Both the position numbers and the translations under genes were made by a program. Shown piece after piece: positions 26,735 through 36,223 of a stretch of 64,000 nt of DNA. The notes beneath the pieces were generated by a model. The model was not told the origin of the DNA. It saw nothing but the letters and a program-made list of their open reading frames with translations, and did not search any database. Where the stretch lies: the NCBI RefSeq assembly GCF_011758645.1, contig NZ_JAAMOZ010000001.1, forward strand, positions 2,356,001-2,420,000, read 5' to 3'. The first letter of the stretch is position 1; each line of letters opens with the position of its first letter. This DNA is from Brooklawnia cerclae. GTDB taxonomy: Bacteria; Actinomycetota; Actinomycetes; Propionibacteriales; Propionibacteriaceae.

Positions 26735-28219
26735 GTGTCCAATCCTGTCACACAATCGAAACAAACAAGCGGTGATGACGCCGACGCGCACATCGCGAAC
26801 GCCGGCTACGCCCAACAGTTCAAACGCACCCTGGGCCATTTCGAGTCCTTCGCCGTGGCTTTCTCGTTCATCTCCATCACGACCGGCTTGTTCTCCACCT
26901 TCGGGGTGGTGCTCAACTCGTCCGGCCCGGCAGGCATCTGGACGTGGCCGATCGCGACCGTCGGCACCATCCTGGTCGCCCTCGTGTACGGCATGCTCGC
27001 CAGCCGGATCCCGCTCTCCGGATTCTCCTACCAGTGGGCCAGCCGTCTGGCCAACCCGACCGTGGGCTGGTGGTTCGGATGGGTGTCGTTCGCCTTCCTC
27101 ACCAGCGTCACCATCTCGGTCGACTACGCCTTCTCCCAGGTGGCCCTGTTCCCCCTTCTCGGCTGGGAATACGACCCCCTGAGGGGCGCCATCACCACCG
27201 CTATCGTGATGGTCCTGCAGGCCGCGCTGATCATCTGGTCGACGCCGATCCTGACCAAGATCAACAACGTCGCCGTGGGCGCCGAGCTCACCGCCATGAT
27301 CGGGCTCACCATCCTGATCACCGCAGCCGTGCTGATCAACGGCGGAGGCGACATCGGGAACTGGACGTCATCGGGCGTCGCCCCCTCGGAGGGCTATCTC
27401 GGCTGGCTCGGGCCCTTCATGATGGCTTTCCTCCTGGGGGCCTACACCCTGGTCGGCTGGGAGTCGTCGGCGAACCTGTCGGAGGAGACCAAGAACCCCA
27501 AGAAGGTGATCCCGCGGGCCATGGTGCGCTCGGTCATGATCTCCGGGATCGTCGGCACGCTGTTCCTGATGGCGATCTCGGCCGGTATGGGTGACGACGT
27601 CGAGGCGATCAGCGCGTCCACCTCGCCGGTGGCCGATATCATCGGACGGACCGTGGGCCACACCCTCGAGGTGATCCTGCTGGTCGTGGTGTGTGTCGCG
27701 ATCTTCGCCTGCGGCCTGGTGATCATGACCTCCAACAGCCGGCTGATCTGGGCGATGGCCCGCGACGGCCGGGTACCGTTCGCCGAGACCTTCGCCAAGG
27801 TGCCGCGCGCAACGGGCGGCCCGGTGTGGGCCGCGGTCCTGGCAGCCGCCGTTCCGATCCTCATCACCCTCGGCTTCTACGCCAACAGCGACGCCCTGAC
27901 CGGCTTCCTGGGGGCCGGGACGCTGATGCCCGCGATCCTGTACTCGGCGACGGTGGTGCTCTACATCACCACGCGGCACAAGTTCACCCATCATCCCGAC
28001 GACTTCTCGCTGGGCAAATGGGAATGGCCCGTGGTCATCGGCGCCTGCGTCTGGCTGCTGGTCGAGCTGTCCATCCTGATCTTCCCCGCGGACTTCCGGA
28101 TCGCCCAGTACTACGCCATCGGGACGCTGGTGGTCGGCGCGGTGGTCTTCGCCATCCTGTGGTTCACACGCCGCGACAAGCTGGTTGCCGAAGTGGGCTC
28201 GGGCGTGGACGCGCTATGA
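26735..28219 (+). CDS. APC-superfamily amino acid/amine permease
   Basis: A 494-residue transporter with about 12 membrane segments. It has the APC family signature region GWESSANLSEETKNPKKVIPRAM in the loop after helix 6 and FSFISITTGLFSTFG in helix 1. Family members carry amino acids, polyamines, GABA or choline-like amines by proton or sodium symport. GTG 26735 with AAGGAGC. Its stop overlaps the kinase start (ATGA), tying uptake to the FGGY kinase. No glycerol facilitator is present, which argues for a nitrogenous or charged substrate. Confidence 0.85.
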   Translation: MSNPVTQSKQTSGDDADAHIANAGYAQQFKRTLGHFESFAVAFSFISITTGLFSTFGVVLNSSGPAGIWTWPIATVGTILVALVYGMLASRIPLSGFSYQWASRLANPTVGWWFGWVSFAFLTSVTISVDYAFSQVALFPLLGWEYDPLRGAITTAIVMVLQAALIIWSTPILTKINNVAVGAELTAMIGLTILITAAVLINGGGDIGNWTSSGVAPSEGYLGWLGPFMMAFLLGAYTLVGWESSANLSEETKNPKKVIPRAMVRSVMISGIVGTLFLMAISAGMGDDVEAISASTSPVADIIGRTVGHTLEVILLVVVCVAIFACGLVIMTSNSRLIWAMARDGRVPFAETFAKVPRATGGPVWAAVLAAAVPILITLGFYANSDALTGFLGAGTLMPAILYSATVVLYITTRHKFTHHPDDFSLGKWEWPVVIGACVWLLVELSILIFPADFRIAQYYAIGTLVVGAVVFAILWFTRRDKLVAEVGSGVDAL

Positions 28220-29649
28220 CGGTTCTCGCCATCGATCAGGGCACCTCGGGCACGAAAGCGATCGTGGTCGATCCCGATCAGGGCGTCCTCGGTCTGGCCG
28301 AGGTCCCCGTTCACCCCGTGTACCTCGCCGACGGCGGGGTCGAGCAGGATCCCCAGGCCCTGCTCGACTCCGTCGTAGAGGCCGGCCGGCGTGCCCTTGC
28401 GGCCGCCGGCCGGCCGGCCGAGGTCGTCTCCCTGGCCAACCAGGGTGAGACGGTGCTGGCCTGGGACCCGGCGACGGGTCGTCCCCTCAGCCAGGCCGTG
28501 GTCTGGCAGGACGGACGGGCCGCCGGGATCTGCCAGGAGCTGGCGGATCGGCGCGACCTGGTGGAATCGCGGACCGGGTTGGCGCTGGAGGCCTACTTCT
28601 CGGCGCCCAAGATGGCCTGGCTACGACGCAACGTGACCACCAGCGGCGTGGTCACGACGACGGACTCCTGGTTGCTGCACCAGCTGACCGGGGAGTTCGT
28701 CACCGATGTCACCACGGCCTCGCGATCCCTGGTGCTCGACCTCGACCGCAGGGAATGGGACGCCGAACTGCTGGACGTCTTCGGGCTGGCCGCAGAGCCC
28801 CTGCCCCGGATCGTCGCCTGTGACGAGCCGCTGGGCACCACCGGGTTGTTCGGGGACGAGCTCGTCGTCGGCGGCCAGGTGGTCGATCAGCAGGCAGCCT
28901 TGTTCGCCCAGGGATGCCTGGCACCGGGACAGGCCAAGTGCACGTTCGGGACCGGCGCCTTCCTGCTGGTCAACACCGGCCGGGCGGCCCCGCGCTCACG
29001 AAACGGCCTGACCACCTCGGTGGCGTGGACGCTCCGCGGCGCCAGTGATTACTGCCTGGACGGGCAGGTGTTCACGGTCGCCTCGGCGGTGCGCTGGCTC
29101 ACCGACATCGGGCTGATCGACGGACCGGCGCACCTCGACCCCCTGGCCGCGGACGGAGCCGGTGACGCGGTGTGCGTACCCGCACTGGCGGGGTTGGCCG
29201 CGCCCTGGTGGCGGGGCGATGCCCGGGCGAGCTTCGCCGGGATCGGTCTGGCGACCACCCGTGGGAACCTGGTCGCGGCCGTTCTGCAGGGCATCGCCGC
29301 GCAGATCGCCGAGCTGGCGGAGGTGGTCGAGCACGACCTCGGCGAGCCTCTCAGCGTCCTGCGTGTGGACGGTGGCCTGACGCGCAGTCGTGAGTTGATG
29401 CAGGCGACCGCCGACCTCTGCCAGATTCCCATCGAGGTGTATGCGTCCCCGCATGCCACCGCGCTGGGCGCGGCAGCCATGGGCCGGCTCGCGACACAAC
29501 CGGAGCTCGCACCCGCCGACGTGGTGGGCGCGGGCGACCCGAGCGGCAGCTATCTGCCGCGATGGAGCGCCGACCAGGCCGCGGGCTTCCGCTCGCGCTG
29601 GCGACGATTGGCCGAAAGGAACCTGGAGGAAGTGAACATCGGTGGTTGA
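28216..29649 (+). CDS. FGGY-family carbohydrate kinase, glycerol-kinase-like with altered substrate site
   Basis: A 477-residue kinase. The N-terminal phosphate loop AIDQGTSGTKA and the C-terminal nucleotide site (LRVDGGL) mark it as FGGY, nearest to glycerol kinase. Aligning by eye to E. coli GlpK, Glu84 (E78), Trp103 (W97), Tyr135 (in EAYFSA), the catalytic Asp245 (VVDQQAALFAQ) and Phe270 are retained, but Arg83, which contacts glycerol, is Gly77 (NQGE instead of NQRE). It should phosphorylate a polyol-like alcohol, probably not glycerol itself. It overlaps both neighbours. Confidence 0.85.
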   Translation: MTVLAIDQGTSGTKAIVVDPDQGVLGLAEVPVHPVYLADGGVEQDPQALLDSVVEAGRRALAAAGRPAEVVSLANQGETVLAWDPATGRPLSQAVVWQDGRAAGICQELADRRDLVESRTGLALEAYFSAPKMAWLRRNVTTSGVVTTTDSWLLHQLTGEFVTDVTTASRSLVLDLDRREWDAELLDVFGLAAEPLPRIVACDEPLGTTGLFGDELVVGGQVVDQQAALFAQGCLAPGQAKCTFGTGAFLLVNTGRAAPRSRNGLTTSVAWTLRGASDYCLDGQVFTVASAVRWLTDIGLIDGPAHLDPLAADGAGDAVCVPALAGLAAPWWRGDARASFAGIGLATTRGNLVAAVLQGIAAQIAELAEVVEHDLGEPLSVLRVDGGLTRSRELMQATADLCQIPIEVYASPHATALGAAAMGRLATQPELAPADVVGAGDPSGSYLPRWSADQAAGFRSRWRRLAERNLEEVNIGG

Positions 29650-31081
29650 GTCCCAATCAACGGTCGAACCTGCCGAGAACGGATCGGCGCCCGGCGGCGC
29701 CGGAACCCCGCTCTTCGACGTGGTGGTCATCGGAGCGGGGGTGGTCGGCTCCGCAGTGGCCCGGGAACTGTCGGGTCATCGGCTCACCGTGGCGCTGATG
29801 GATGCCCGCCAGGACGTCGGTGATGTGACCTCGAAGGCGAACACCGCCATCCTGCACACCGGATTCGACGCCAAGCCCGGCAGCCTGGAAGCACGGCTGG
29901 TGCACGAGGGCTACGAGATGCTGGGCGCCTACGGCGAGAAGGTCGGTATCCCGATCGAACGAACCGGTGCCCTGCTGGTCGCCTGGAACTCCGAGCAGTT
30001 CGAGGCACTGCCCGGGCTGCGCGACAAGGCCGCGGCCAACGGGTACGACCAGACGTACCTGATCAACGCCGACGAGGTCTACGAGCGTGAGCCGCACCTC
30101 GGGCCCGGTGCCCTAGGCGGCCTGGTGGTGCCCGGCGAGTCGATCATCTGTCCCTGGACGACGACCCTGGCCTATGCCACCGAGGCGAAGTCCCGTGGGG
30201 CCGAGTTGCTGCTCGGCCGTCCGGTGACGGCCGTGGACGTGGGTCCCGAGGTGACGACCCTGCAGACACCGGCCGGGCCGGTCCGCGCCCGCTGGGTGGT
30301 CAACGCCGCCGGTCTCGGCAGTGATCACATCGATCGCGCCTTCGGGTTCGACCGGTTCACGGTCACCCCCCGGCGCGGGGAACTGTTCGTCTTCGACAAG
30401 CTCACTCGGACGATGGTCTCGGAGATCCTGCTGCCCGTCCCGACGTCGAGAGGCAAGGGCGTGCTGATCTCGCCGACGATCTACGGCAACGTGATGCTGG
30501 GCCCGACCGCCGAGGATCTCGAAGACCGCACCGACACCTCGACGTCGGCCGCCGGGTTCGCGATGCTGCTCGACAAGGGCGCGATGATCATGCCCGAGTT
30601 GCCCGGACGCGAGGTGACGGCCACCTACGCCGGCCTGCGGGCGGCCACCGAGCATTCCGACTACGTCGTCGAGGTGGACGCGGACAAGCGTTACCTCTGC
30701 CTGGGCGGCATACGATCGACCGGGTTGACCTCGTCCATGGCACTGGCCAGGCACGCGGCCGGACTGCTCGCCGGAGCCGGGCTGGGACTCGTCGCGGTGG
30801 AGCCCGGCGAGCTGCCGGAACCGCCCCACATGCCCTACATCGGGCAGGCGGGTGTGCGTCCGTACGCCGACCCCGCGAAGGTGGCCGCCGATCCGGCCTA
30901 CGGAGAGATCGTGTGCTTCTGCGAGAGGGTGACCAGGGGCGAGATTCGCGACGCGCTGGCCTCACCCGTTCCCCCGTGCGACCGCGGGGGCCTGGCGCGC
31001 CGCACCCGCGCGACCAACGGGCGGTGCCAGGGGTTCTTCTGCGGCGCACATGTCGATGAACTGCTGGACGGAGGCAAGTGA
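29642..31081 (+). CDS. GlpA-like FAD-dependent oxidoreductase with C-terminal BFD-like [2Fe-2S] domain
   Basis: A 479-residue flavoprotein. After a disordered 24-residue start come the Rossmann FAD motif VVIGAGVVGSAVA and the family block SKANTAILHTGFD of the DAO/GlpA (COG0579-like) group, related to anaerobic glycerol-3-phosphate and L-2-hydroxyglutarate dehydrogenases. The last 60 residues form a BFD-like domain with CFC and RCQGFFC, four cysteines for a [2Fe-2S] cluster. It should oxidise the kinase product and hand electrons to the next flavoprotein. GTG 29642 lies inside the kinase gene (8-nt overlap). Confidence 0.83.
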   Translation: MVESQSTVEPAENGSAPGGAGTPLFDVVVIGAGVVGSAVARELSGHRLTVALMDARQDVGDVTSKANTAILHTGFDAKPGSLEARLVHEGYEMLGAYGEKVGIPIERTGALLVAWNSEQFEALPGLRDKAAANGYDQTYLINADEVYEREPHLGPGALGGLVVPGESIICPWTTTLAYATEAKSRGAELLLGRPVTAVDVGPEVTTLQTPAGPVRARWVVNAAGLGSDHIDRAFGFDRFTVTPRRGELFVFDKLTRTMVSEILLPVPTSRGKGVLISPTIYGNVMLGPTAEDLEDRTDTSTSAAGFAMLLDKGAMIMPELPGREVTATYAGLRAATEHSDYVVEVDADKRYLCLGGIRSTGLTSSMALARHAAGLLAGAGLGLVAVEPGELPEPPHMPYIGQAGVRPYADPAKVAADPAYGEIVCFCERVTRGEIRDALASPVPPCDRGGLARRTRATNGRCQGFFCGAHVDELLDGGK

Positions 31082-32322
31082 TGCCAGGGCGGACCACTCA
31101 CAGCACGCGGGTCGCGATCATCGGCGGGGGGCCGGCGGGCCTCACAGCCGCGCGCGAACTGGCCGGATCAGGCGAGGTGCTGGTGCTCGAACGCGAATCC
31201 GACCTCGGCGGGATCCCGCGTCACGCCAACCACTGGGGCTACGGGGTGCGTGACCTGCGCCGGGTGATGACTGGGCCGGCCTATGCGCGCCAGTTGGCCA
31301 GGGAAGCGCTTTCCGCTGGCGCGACGGCCTGGACCTCGGCGATGGTCACGGGAATCGACGGGCGGAGTCTCGAGGTGACCTCGCCACGTGGCGTGGTCAC
31401 GGTGGAGGCCGACGCGGTGGTGCTCGCGACCGGCGCACGCGAGCGCCCCCGCGCAGCCCGGCGCATCCCGGGCGATCGCCCGCGCGGGGTCTACACCACC
31501 GGGGAACTGCAGAACAGGGTGCACCTGCACCATCGCGAGATCGGGAAACGGATCGTGGTCGTCGGCGCCGAGTTGGTGAGCTGGTCAGCGGTGCTGACCC
31601 TGCGTCATGCGGGTGCCAGGGCCGTCCTGATGACCTCCAGCCGCCCGGCGCCGGAAACCTACGCCGCCGTGGCGCTGGCCGGCCGGGTGGCCTTCGGGGT
31701 TCCGGTCGCCACCGACACCACCGTGGAACGCGTCATCGGCAAGGGGCAGGTCGAGGGGGTCGAGGTGCTCGATCACCTCAGCGGACGCAGACGGGTGGTC
31801 GCCTGCGACGGCGTGGTGTTCACCGCCGATTGGATACCCGACCACGAGCTGGCGGTGGACCTCGGCCTGGAGCTGGAGCCCGCCTCGCTGGCGCCACGGG
31901 TGGACACCGCGCTGCGGACCGGGCAGCCGGGGATATTTGCGGCCGGGAACCTGCTCCACCCCGTCGACACCGCCGACAACGCCGCACTGGACGGACGCCA
32001 CGTCGCCCGCAGCGTCGAACGCTGGCTGGCCGGCGCGACCGAGGAGACCCCCGGCGTGGGGCTCCTCGTCGAGGAACCGCTGCGGTGGATGGCGCCCGGC
32101 CTGCTGAGGCCCGGCGACCCGGCTCCGACGAGGGGCCGCTACCTGGCCTGGGTGAACGAGTACCGCCGCTTCCCGACCGTGGTCGCACGCCAGGCCGGAC
32201 GAGTCGTCGGACGCGTCCGGACACCGTGGCCTGCGGCTCCGGGACGGGTTTTCCGGATCCCCGCATCGGTGCTCGAAGGCGTCGATCGCCGTGGCGAGGA
32301 GGTTCGGATCAGCCTGGGCTAG
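31081..32322 (+). CDS. NAD(P)/FAD-dependent oxidoreductase, second subunit (HcnB/GlpB-like)
   Basis: A 413-residue pyridine-nucleotide-disulfide-type flavoprotein: FAD site VAIIGGGPAGLTAA with LGGIPRH, then ATGARERP and a second nucleotide site (VVVGAELVSWSAV), and a late FAD motif GIFAAGNLLHPVDTADNA. It resembles the partner subunit seen beside GlpA-like proteins in glycerol, opine and hydroxyproline oxidation clusters. The redox-active CxxC is missing, fitting an electron-transfer role. ATG 31081 overlaps the upstream stop (TGATG); a GTG at 31078 is possible. Last gene of the operon. Confidence 0.8.
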   Translation: MPGRTTHSTRVAIIGGGPAGLTAARELAGSGEVLVLERESDLGGIPRHANHWGYGVRDLRRVMTGPAYARQLAREALSAGATAWTSAMVTGIDGRSLEVTSPRGVVTVEADAVVLATGARERPRAARRIPGDRPRGVYTTGELQNRVHLHHREIGKRIVVVGAELVSWSAVLTLRHAGARAVLMTSSRPAPETYAAVALAGRVAFGVPVATDTTVERVIGKGQVEGVEVLDHLSGRRRVVACDGVVFTADWIPDHELAVDLGLELEPASLAPRVDTALRTGQPGIFAAGNLLHPVDTADNAALDGRHVARSVERWLAGATEETPGVGLLVEEPLRWMAPGLLRPGDPAPTRGRYLAWVNEYRRFPTVVARQAGRVVGRVRTPWPAAPGRVFRIPASVLEGVDRRGEEVRISLG

Positions 32323-32341
32323 GAAGGCGTCCCCGTAGCCG

Positions 32342-33043
32342 TCACCCGGCCTCCCCCGGCTCGACGATCAGCCGATATCCCATGCCTGCCTCGGTGATCA
32401 GATAGCGGGGGTTGCCGGGGTCGGGCTCGAGCTTCTTGCGCAACTGTGACACGTAGAGCCGCAGGTAACCCGTGTCGCTGACGTGCTCGGAACCCCAGAT
32501 GCTGGTGAGCAGGGTCTGACGCGTGACGAGCCGTCCCGGATTGCGGATGAGCAACTCCAGCACCTGCCACTCGGTCGGCGTGAGGCGAACCTGGTGCACC
32601 TCGTCACCGATGGTCCTGGTGACGTTCTGGAAGGCAAGGTCGACGGTGACATCACCCAGCTTCACGACAGGCGCCGCGTCCTGCTGGGGCAGCCGCCGTG
32701 TGAGCGCACGGATGCGGGCGAGGAGTTCTTCCACGGAGAACGGCTTGGTGACGTAGTCATCGGCACCCGCGTCGAGCGCCTCGACCTTGTCCGTCGCACC
32801 GGACCGTCCGGAGACGACGAGTATCGGAGCCTCCGACCACCCCCGGATGCCGTGGATCACCTCGATCCCGTCGAGTTGCGGCATACCGAGGTCGATGAGG
32901 AAGATGTCCGGGCGGTGGTCGATCGCGGCGGCGATCGCCTTGGCCCCGTCTGTGGCCGTGATGATCTCGTATCCCTTTGCCCTGAGAGTGATCCGCAGGG
33001 CCCGCAGGATCTGCGGGTCGTCATCGGCGATGAGAATCCTCAT
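32342..33043 (-). CDS. kdpE: KdpE response regulator
   Basis: A 233-residue OmpR-type regulator. Receiver domain 1-120 with acidic DDD at the start, phospho-acceptor Asp in FLIDLGMPQLDG (about 52), and the strand-5 lysine in VTKPFSVEELL; winged helix 130-230 (TPTEWQVLELL, LYVSQLRKKL). It is activated by KdpD and turns on kdpFABC at low potassium or osmotic stress. It overlaps kdpD by 4 nt. Confidence 0.95.
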   Translation of the reverse strand: MRILIADDDPQILRALRITLRAKGYEIITATDGAKAIAAAIDHRPDIFLIDLGMPQLDGIEVIHGIRGWSEAPILVVSGRSGATDKVEALDAGADDYVTKPFSVEELLARIRALTRRLPQQDAAPVVKLGDVTVDLAFQNVTRTIGDEVHQVRLTPTEWQVLELLIRNPGRLVTRQTLLTSIWGSEHVSDTGYLRLYVSQLRKKLEPDPGNPRYLITEAGMGYRLIVEPGEAG

Positions 33044-35583
33044 GGTTCGCCGCCTTCCTCGTCGTGGTCGGGTTTTCTGTCACCGATCCGCGCAGTGGTG
33101 GGCAGGGACACGACCATCGTGAGCCCTCCCCCGGGGGTGTCCTCCGGCAGCAGGGTGCCTCCCATTCCCTCGACGAACCCCTTCGAGAGCGCCAGGCCCA
33201 GACCGAGGCCGGTCGTGTTGTCGGTGTCACCGAGGCGTTGGAAAGGGACGAAGATGTCGTCGCGTCGCTCCGGCGGGACGCCGGGGCCGTGGTCGACCAC
33301 GCGGATCTCGACAGTGTCGGCGAACGCGCTGGTCGTGATACGGATCCTCCTGCCGGCAGGCGAGTGCCTCACCGCGTTGGCCAGCAGGTTGACGATGACG
33401 CGCTGCAGGAGCACGGGGTCGGCCGACACCGGCGGCAGTTCCGGGTCGAGGTCGATCTCGACCTGACCTGGCCCGAGACCCAGTTCGTCCAGGGCCGGGA
33501 CGATCGCGTCGGCCGGGTCCACCGCCGCGGGCAGCACCGCGAGCACCCCGGCCTGCAGCCTGCTGACGTCGAGCAGATCCGTGACCAGCGATGCGAGCGT
33601 GGTCAGGCTCTCGTCGGCAGTCGCCAGGAGTTCGTCCCGGTCCCCGTCGCTGAGCGAACTCTTCGCGGCACGCAGTCCGCTGACCGCCGCCGTCGCGGCG
33701 GCGAGAGGTCGCCTCAGATCGTGACTGAGCGCCGACAACAGTGCACTGCGCACCCGATCGGAAGCCGCGAGAGGTGCGACCTCACTGGCGACCTCCTCCA
33801 GGTCGCTGTGCTCCAGCGCGGCGTCGATCTGGGCGACGATGACCGTCAGCAGCCGACGCTCGGATGCCTTGAGATCCGCGCCATGCAGTTCGAGGACGGC
33901 GCGCTCGCCGACGGGGACGGTGACGCGATCACCACCGGCGGCCGGTGCTCCGCCGGTATCCGGCGTCTCGCTGGCCGCGAGCACGGCATCACCGGCGAGC
34001 AGGCGTACCCCGTCCAGCCCGAACGCCTCCCTGGTCTGCTCGACCAGGGCCGGCAACGCGTCCTGGCCGCGTAGCACGCTGCCGGCCACGGTCTGCAACA
34101 GTTCCGACTCGGCCGCCGACCGGCGGGCGGCCCTGGACTGCCGAGCAGCCCGGTCGACGACGAAGCTGACCAGCACCGCGATGAGGACGAAGAGCCCGAT
34201 CGTCAACAGGTGCACGGGCTCGGCGACGGCGATCGTGCGGTAGGGCTCGATGAAGAAGAAATCGAGGGTGATCCCGGAGAGCACGGCCGCGAACAGAGCC
34301 GGCCAGATGCCGCCGACGAGGGCGACGACCACGACGAGGAGCTGGTAGCCCAGTACGTCACTGGCGATCGCCCCCTCGCTGCGTGACGCCAGCAGAAGCC
34401 ACGTCAGCAGGGGGCCACCGGCCACAGCGAGGCCGAACCCGGTGATGCGGCGCCTCATGCTCAGGGACCCACCGATCCTCGGAAGGGTGAACCGGCCCCC
34501 TGCCGCCGCGTGATTGACGATGTGGACGTCGATGTTGCCCGCTTCGCGGATGACGGTGGCGCCGACATCCGGGCCTGTGAGCGCGGCTACGAAGCGCCCA
34601 CGCCGACTGACGCCGATGACAAGCTGCGTGGCGTTCACAGACTTGGCGAAGTCGACGAGGGCGCTCGGGATGTCGTCGCCGACCACCTCGTGATAGCTGC
34701 CACCGAGGCCCTCGACGAGGGCCCGCTGATGCGCGAGTGCGGCCGGGTTCGCTGCGCGCAGCCCGTCCTGGCTGGCCACATGCACGGCCAGCAACTCTCC
34801 CCCGGCGGATCGAGCCGCGATGCGGGCACCGCGCCGTATCAGGGTCTCCCCCTCCGGACCACCGGTGAGGGTGACGACGACGCGTTCGCGAGCCTCCCAG
34901 GTGCTGTCGATACCGTGCTCCGCGCGGTAGTGGATGAGCGCTTGGTCGACCTCGTCGGCGAGCCACAGCAGAGCGAGCTCGCGCAGCGCGGTGAGATTGC
35001 CCAGCCGGAAGTAGTTGGACAGGGCTGCGTCGATGCGCTCGGCCGGGTAGATCAGACCGCCGGCGAGCCGGTCGCGTAAGGCCTGGGGAGCCAGGTCGAC
35101 GACCTCCACCTGGTCTGCCGCACGCAGGAACTCGTCGGGGATGGTCTCGCGCTGCGGGACACCTGTGATCTGTTCGACGACGTCGTTGAGCGATTCGATG
35201 TGCTGGATGTTGACGGTCGAGATGACGTCGATGCCCGCGGCGAGCAGCAGCCGCACATCCTGCCAGCGTTTCTCGTTGCGGGAGCCGGGAGCATTGGTGT
35301 GCGCGAGTTCGTCGACCAGGGCGATGCCGGGCGCGCGTGCGAGCACCGCGTCGAGGTCCATCTCCATCAGCTCGATTCCGCGGTGGGTGGTCCTCCGCCG
35401 CGCGACGGCCTCCAGGCCGTCGGTCATCGCGGACGTCGCGGGGCGTCCGTGGGTTTCGACGACCGCCACCACGACGTCCTTGCCCTCCCCGAGGAGTCGC
35501 CTGCCCTCCTCGAGCATCGTGTAGGTCTTGCCGACGCCGGGGGCAGCCCCCAGGAGCACTCGGAGCCTCCCCCGTTCCGACAC
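33040..35583 (-). CDS. kdpD: KdpD sensor histidine kinase
   Basis: An 847-residue full-length KdpD. The N-terminal KdpD domain has the Walker-like site GAAPGVGKTYTML (about 12-24) and DELAHTN; a universal-stress-like domain follows (about 230-355), then four membrane segments (about 385-480), a GAF-like region, the histidine site SALSHDLRRPLAA and the ATPase domain (NLLANAVRHSP, GPGVP, GLGLGLALSKGFV). It senses K+ limitation and phosphorylates KdpE. GTG start at 35583, 2 nt after the kdpC stop. Confidence 0.95.
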   Translation of the reverse strand: MSERGRLRVLLGAAPGVGKTYTMLEEGRRLLGEGKDVVVAVVETHGRPATSAMTDGLEAVARRRTTHRGIELMEMDLDAVLARAPGIALVDELAHTNAPGSRNEKRWQDVRLLLAAGIDVISTVNIQHIESLNDVVEQITGVPQRETIPDEFLRAADQVEVVDLAPQALRDRLAGGLIYPAERIDAALSNYFRLGNLTALRELALLWLADEVDQALIHYRAEHGIDSTWEARERVVVTLTGGPEGETLIRRGARIAARSAGGELLAVHVASQDGLRAANPAALAHQRALVEGLGGSYHEVVGDDIPSALVDFAKSVNATQLVIGVSRRGRFVAALTGPDVGATVIREAGNIDVHIVNHAAAGGRFTLPRIGGSLSMRRRITGFGLAVAGGPLLTWLLLASRSEGAIASDVLGYQLLVVVVALVGGIWPALFAAVLSGITLDFFFIEPYRTIAVAEPVHLLTIGLFVLIAVLVSFVVDRAARQSRAARRSAAESELLQTVAGSVLRGQDALPALVEQTREAFGLDGVRLLAGDAVLAASETPDTGGAPAAGGDRVTVPVGERAVLELHGADLKASERRLLTVIVAQIDAALEHSDLEEVASEVAPLAASDRVRSALLSALSHDLRRPLAAATAAVSGLRAAKSSLSDGDRDELLATADESLTTLASLVTDLLDVSRLQAGVLAVLPAAVDPADAIVPALDELGLGPGQVEIDLDPELPPVSADPVLLQRVIVNLLANAVRHSPAGRRIRITTSAFADTVEIRVVDHGPGVPPERRDDIFVPFQRLGDTDNTTGLGLGLALSKGFVEGMGGTLLPEDTPGGGLTMVVSLPTTARIGDRKPDHDEEGGEP

Positions 35584-35585
35584 GA

Positions 35586-36206
35586 TCAGCCCTCCAGCTC
35601 GTCCAGAGCCAGATTAAGCTCCAGGACGTTGACCGTGGGCTCGCCGAGGAAGCCGAGGACGCGCCCCTGGGTGTGCGACTCCACAAGCCCCCGAACCTGA
35701 TCGACCGGCAGGCTTCGCTCACGGGCGATCCGGTCGGCCTGCAGGAGCGCGTACTCGGGGCTGATGTCCGGATCCAGGCCGGAGGCCGATGCCGTGACCG
35801 CATCGGCGGGCACTTCGTCGGGCGACACACCGTTGAACTCGGCCACCTGTTCCCTGCGCGCCTGGATCGCCGCGACCAGGTCCTCGTTCTCCGGCCCCTG
35901 GTTCGAACCCGAGGACGCGCCCCCGTCGTAGCCGTCGCCGGCCGCCGATGGGCGGGGCTGGAAATACTGCGGCAGCGGGTTCCCTTCGGCATCGGCGAAG
36001 GACTGCCCGATGAGGCTCGAGCCCACGACCTGGCCGGTGGCGTCCTCGACGAACGAGCCGTTCGCCCGATCGCCGAGGAACACCTGCCCGATGCCGGTGA
36101 TGACGAGCGTGTAGGCGATCCCCGACAGCACGGTGAGGACCGCCATGGCGCGCACCGAGGCGACAAGCGTGCGGGCGACCGGACGAATGAGAGCGTTCAT
36201 GTTCAC
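35586..36206 (-). CDS. kdpC: potassium-transporting ATPase subunit C
   Basis: A 206-residue KdpC: one N-terminal membrane segment (about 18-42) and a periplasmic-side domain with SSLIGQSF and the conserved end ALLQADRIARERSLPVDQVR followed by VNVLELNLALDEL. KdpC stabilises the KdpFABC complex. A Gly/Ser-rich insertion (about 88-105) is typical of actinobacterial versions. Second ATG at 36200 is also possible. Confidence 0.93.
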   Translation of the reverse strand: MNMNALIRPVARTLVASVRAMAVLTVLSGIAYTLVITGIGQVFLGDRANGSFVEDATGQVVGSSLIGQSFADAEGNPLPQYFQPRPSAAGDGYDGGASSGSNQGPENEDLVAAIQARREQVAEFNGVSPDEVPADAVTASASGLDPDISPEYALLQADRIARERSLPVDQVRGLVESHTQGRVLGFLGEPTVNVLELNLALDELEG

Positions 36207-36223
36207 GATTCCTTTGTTCCTGG

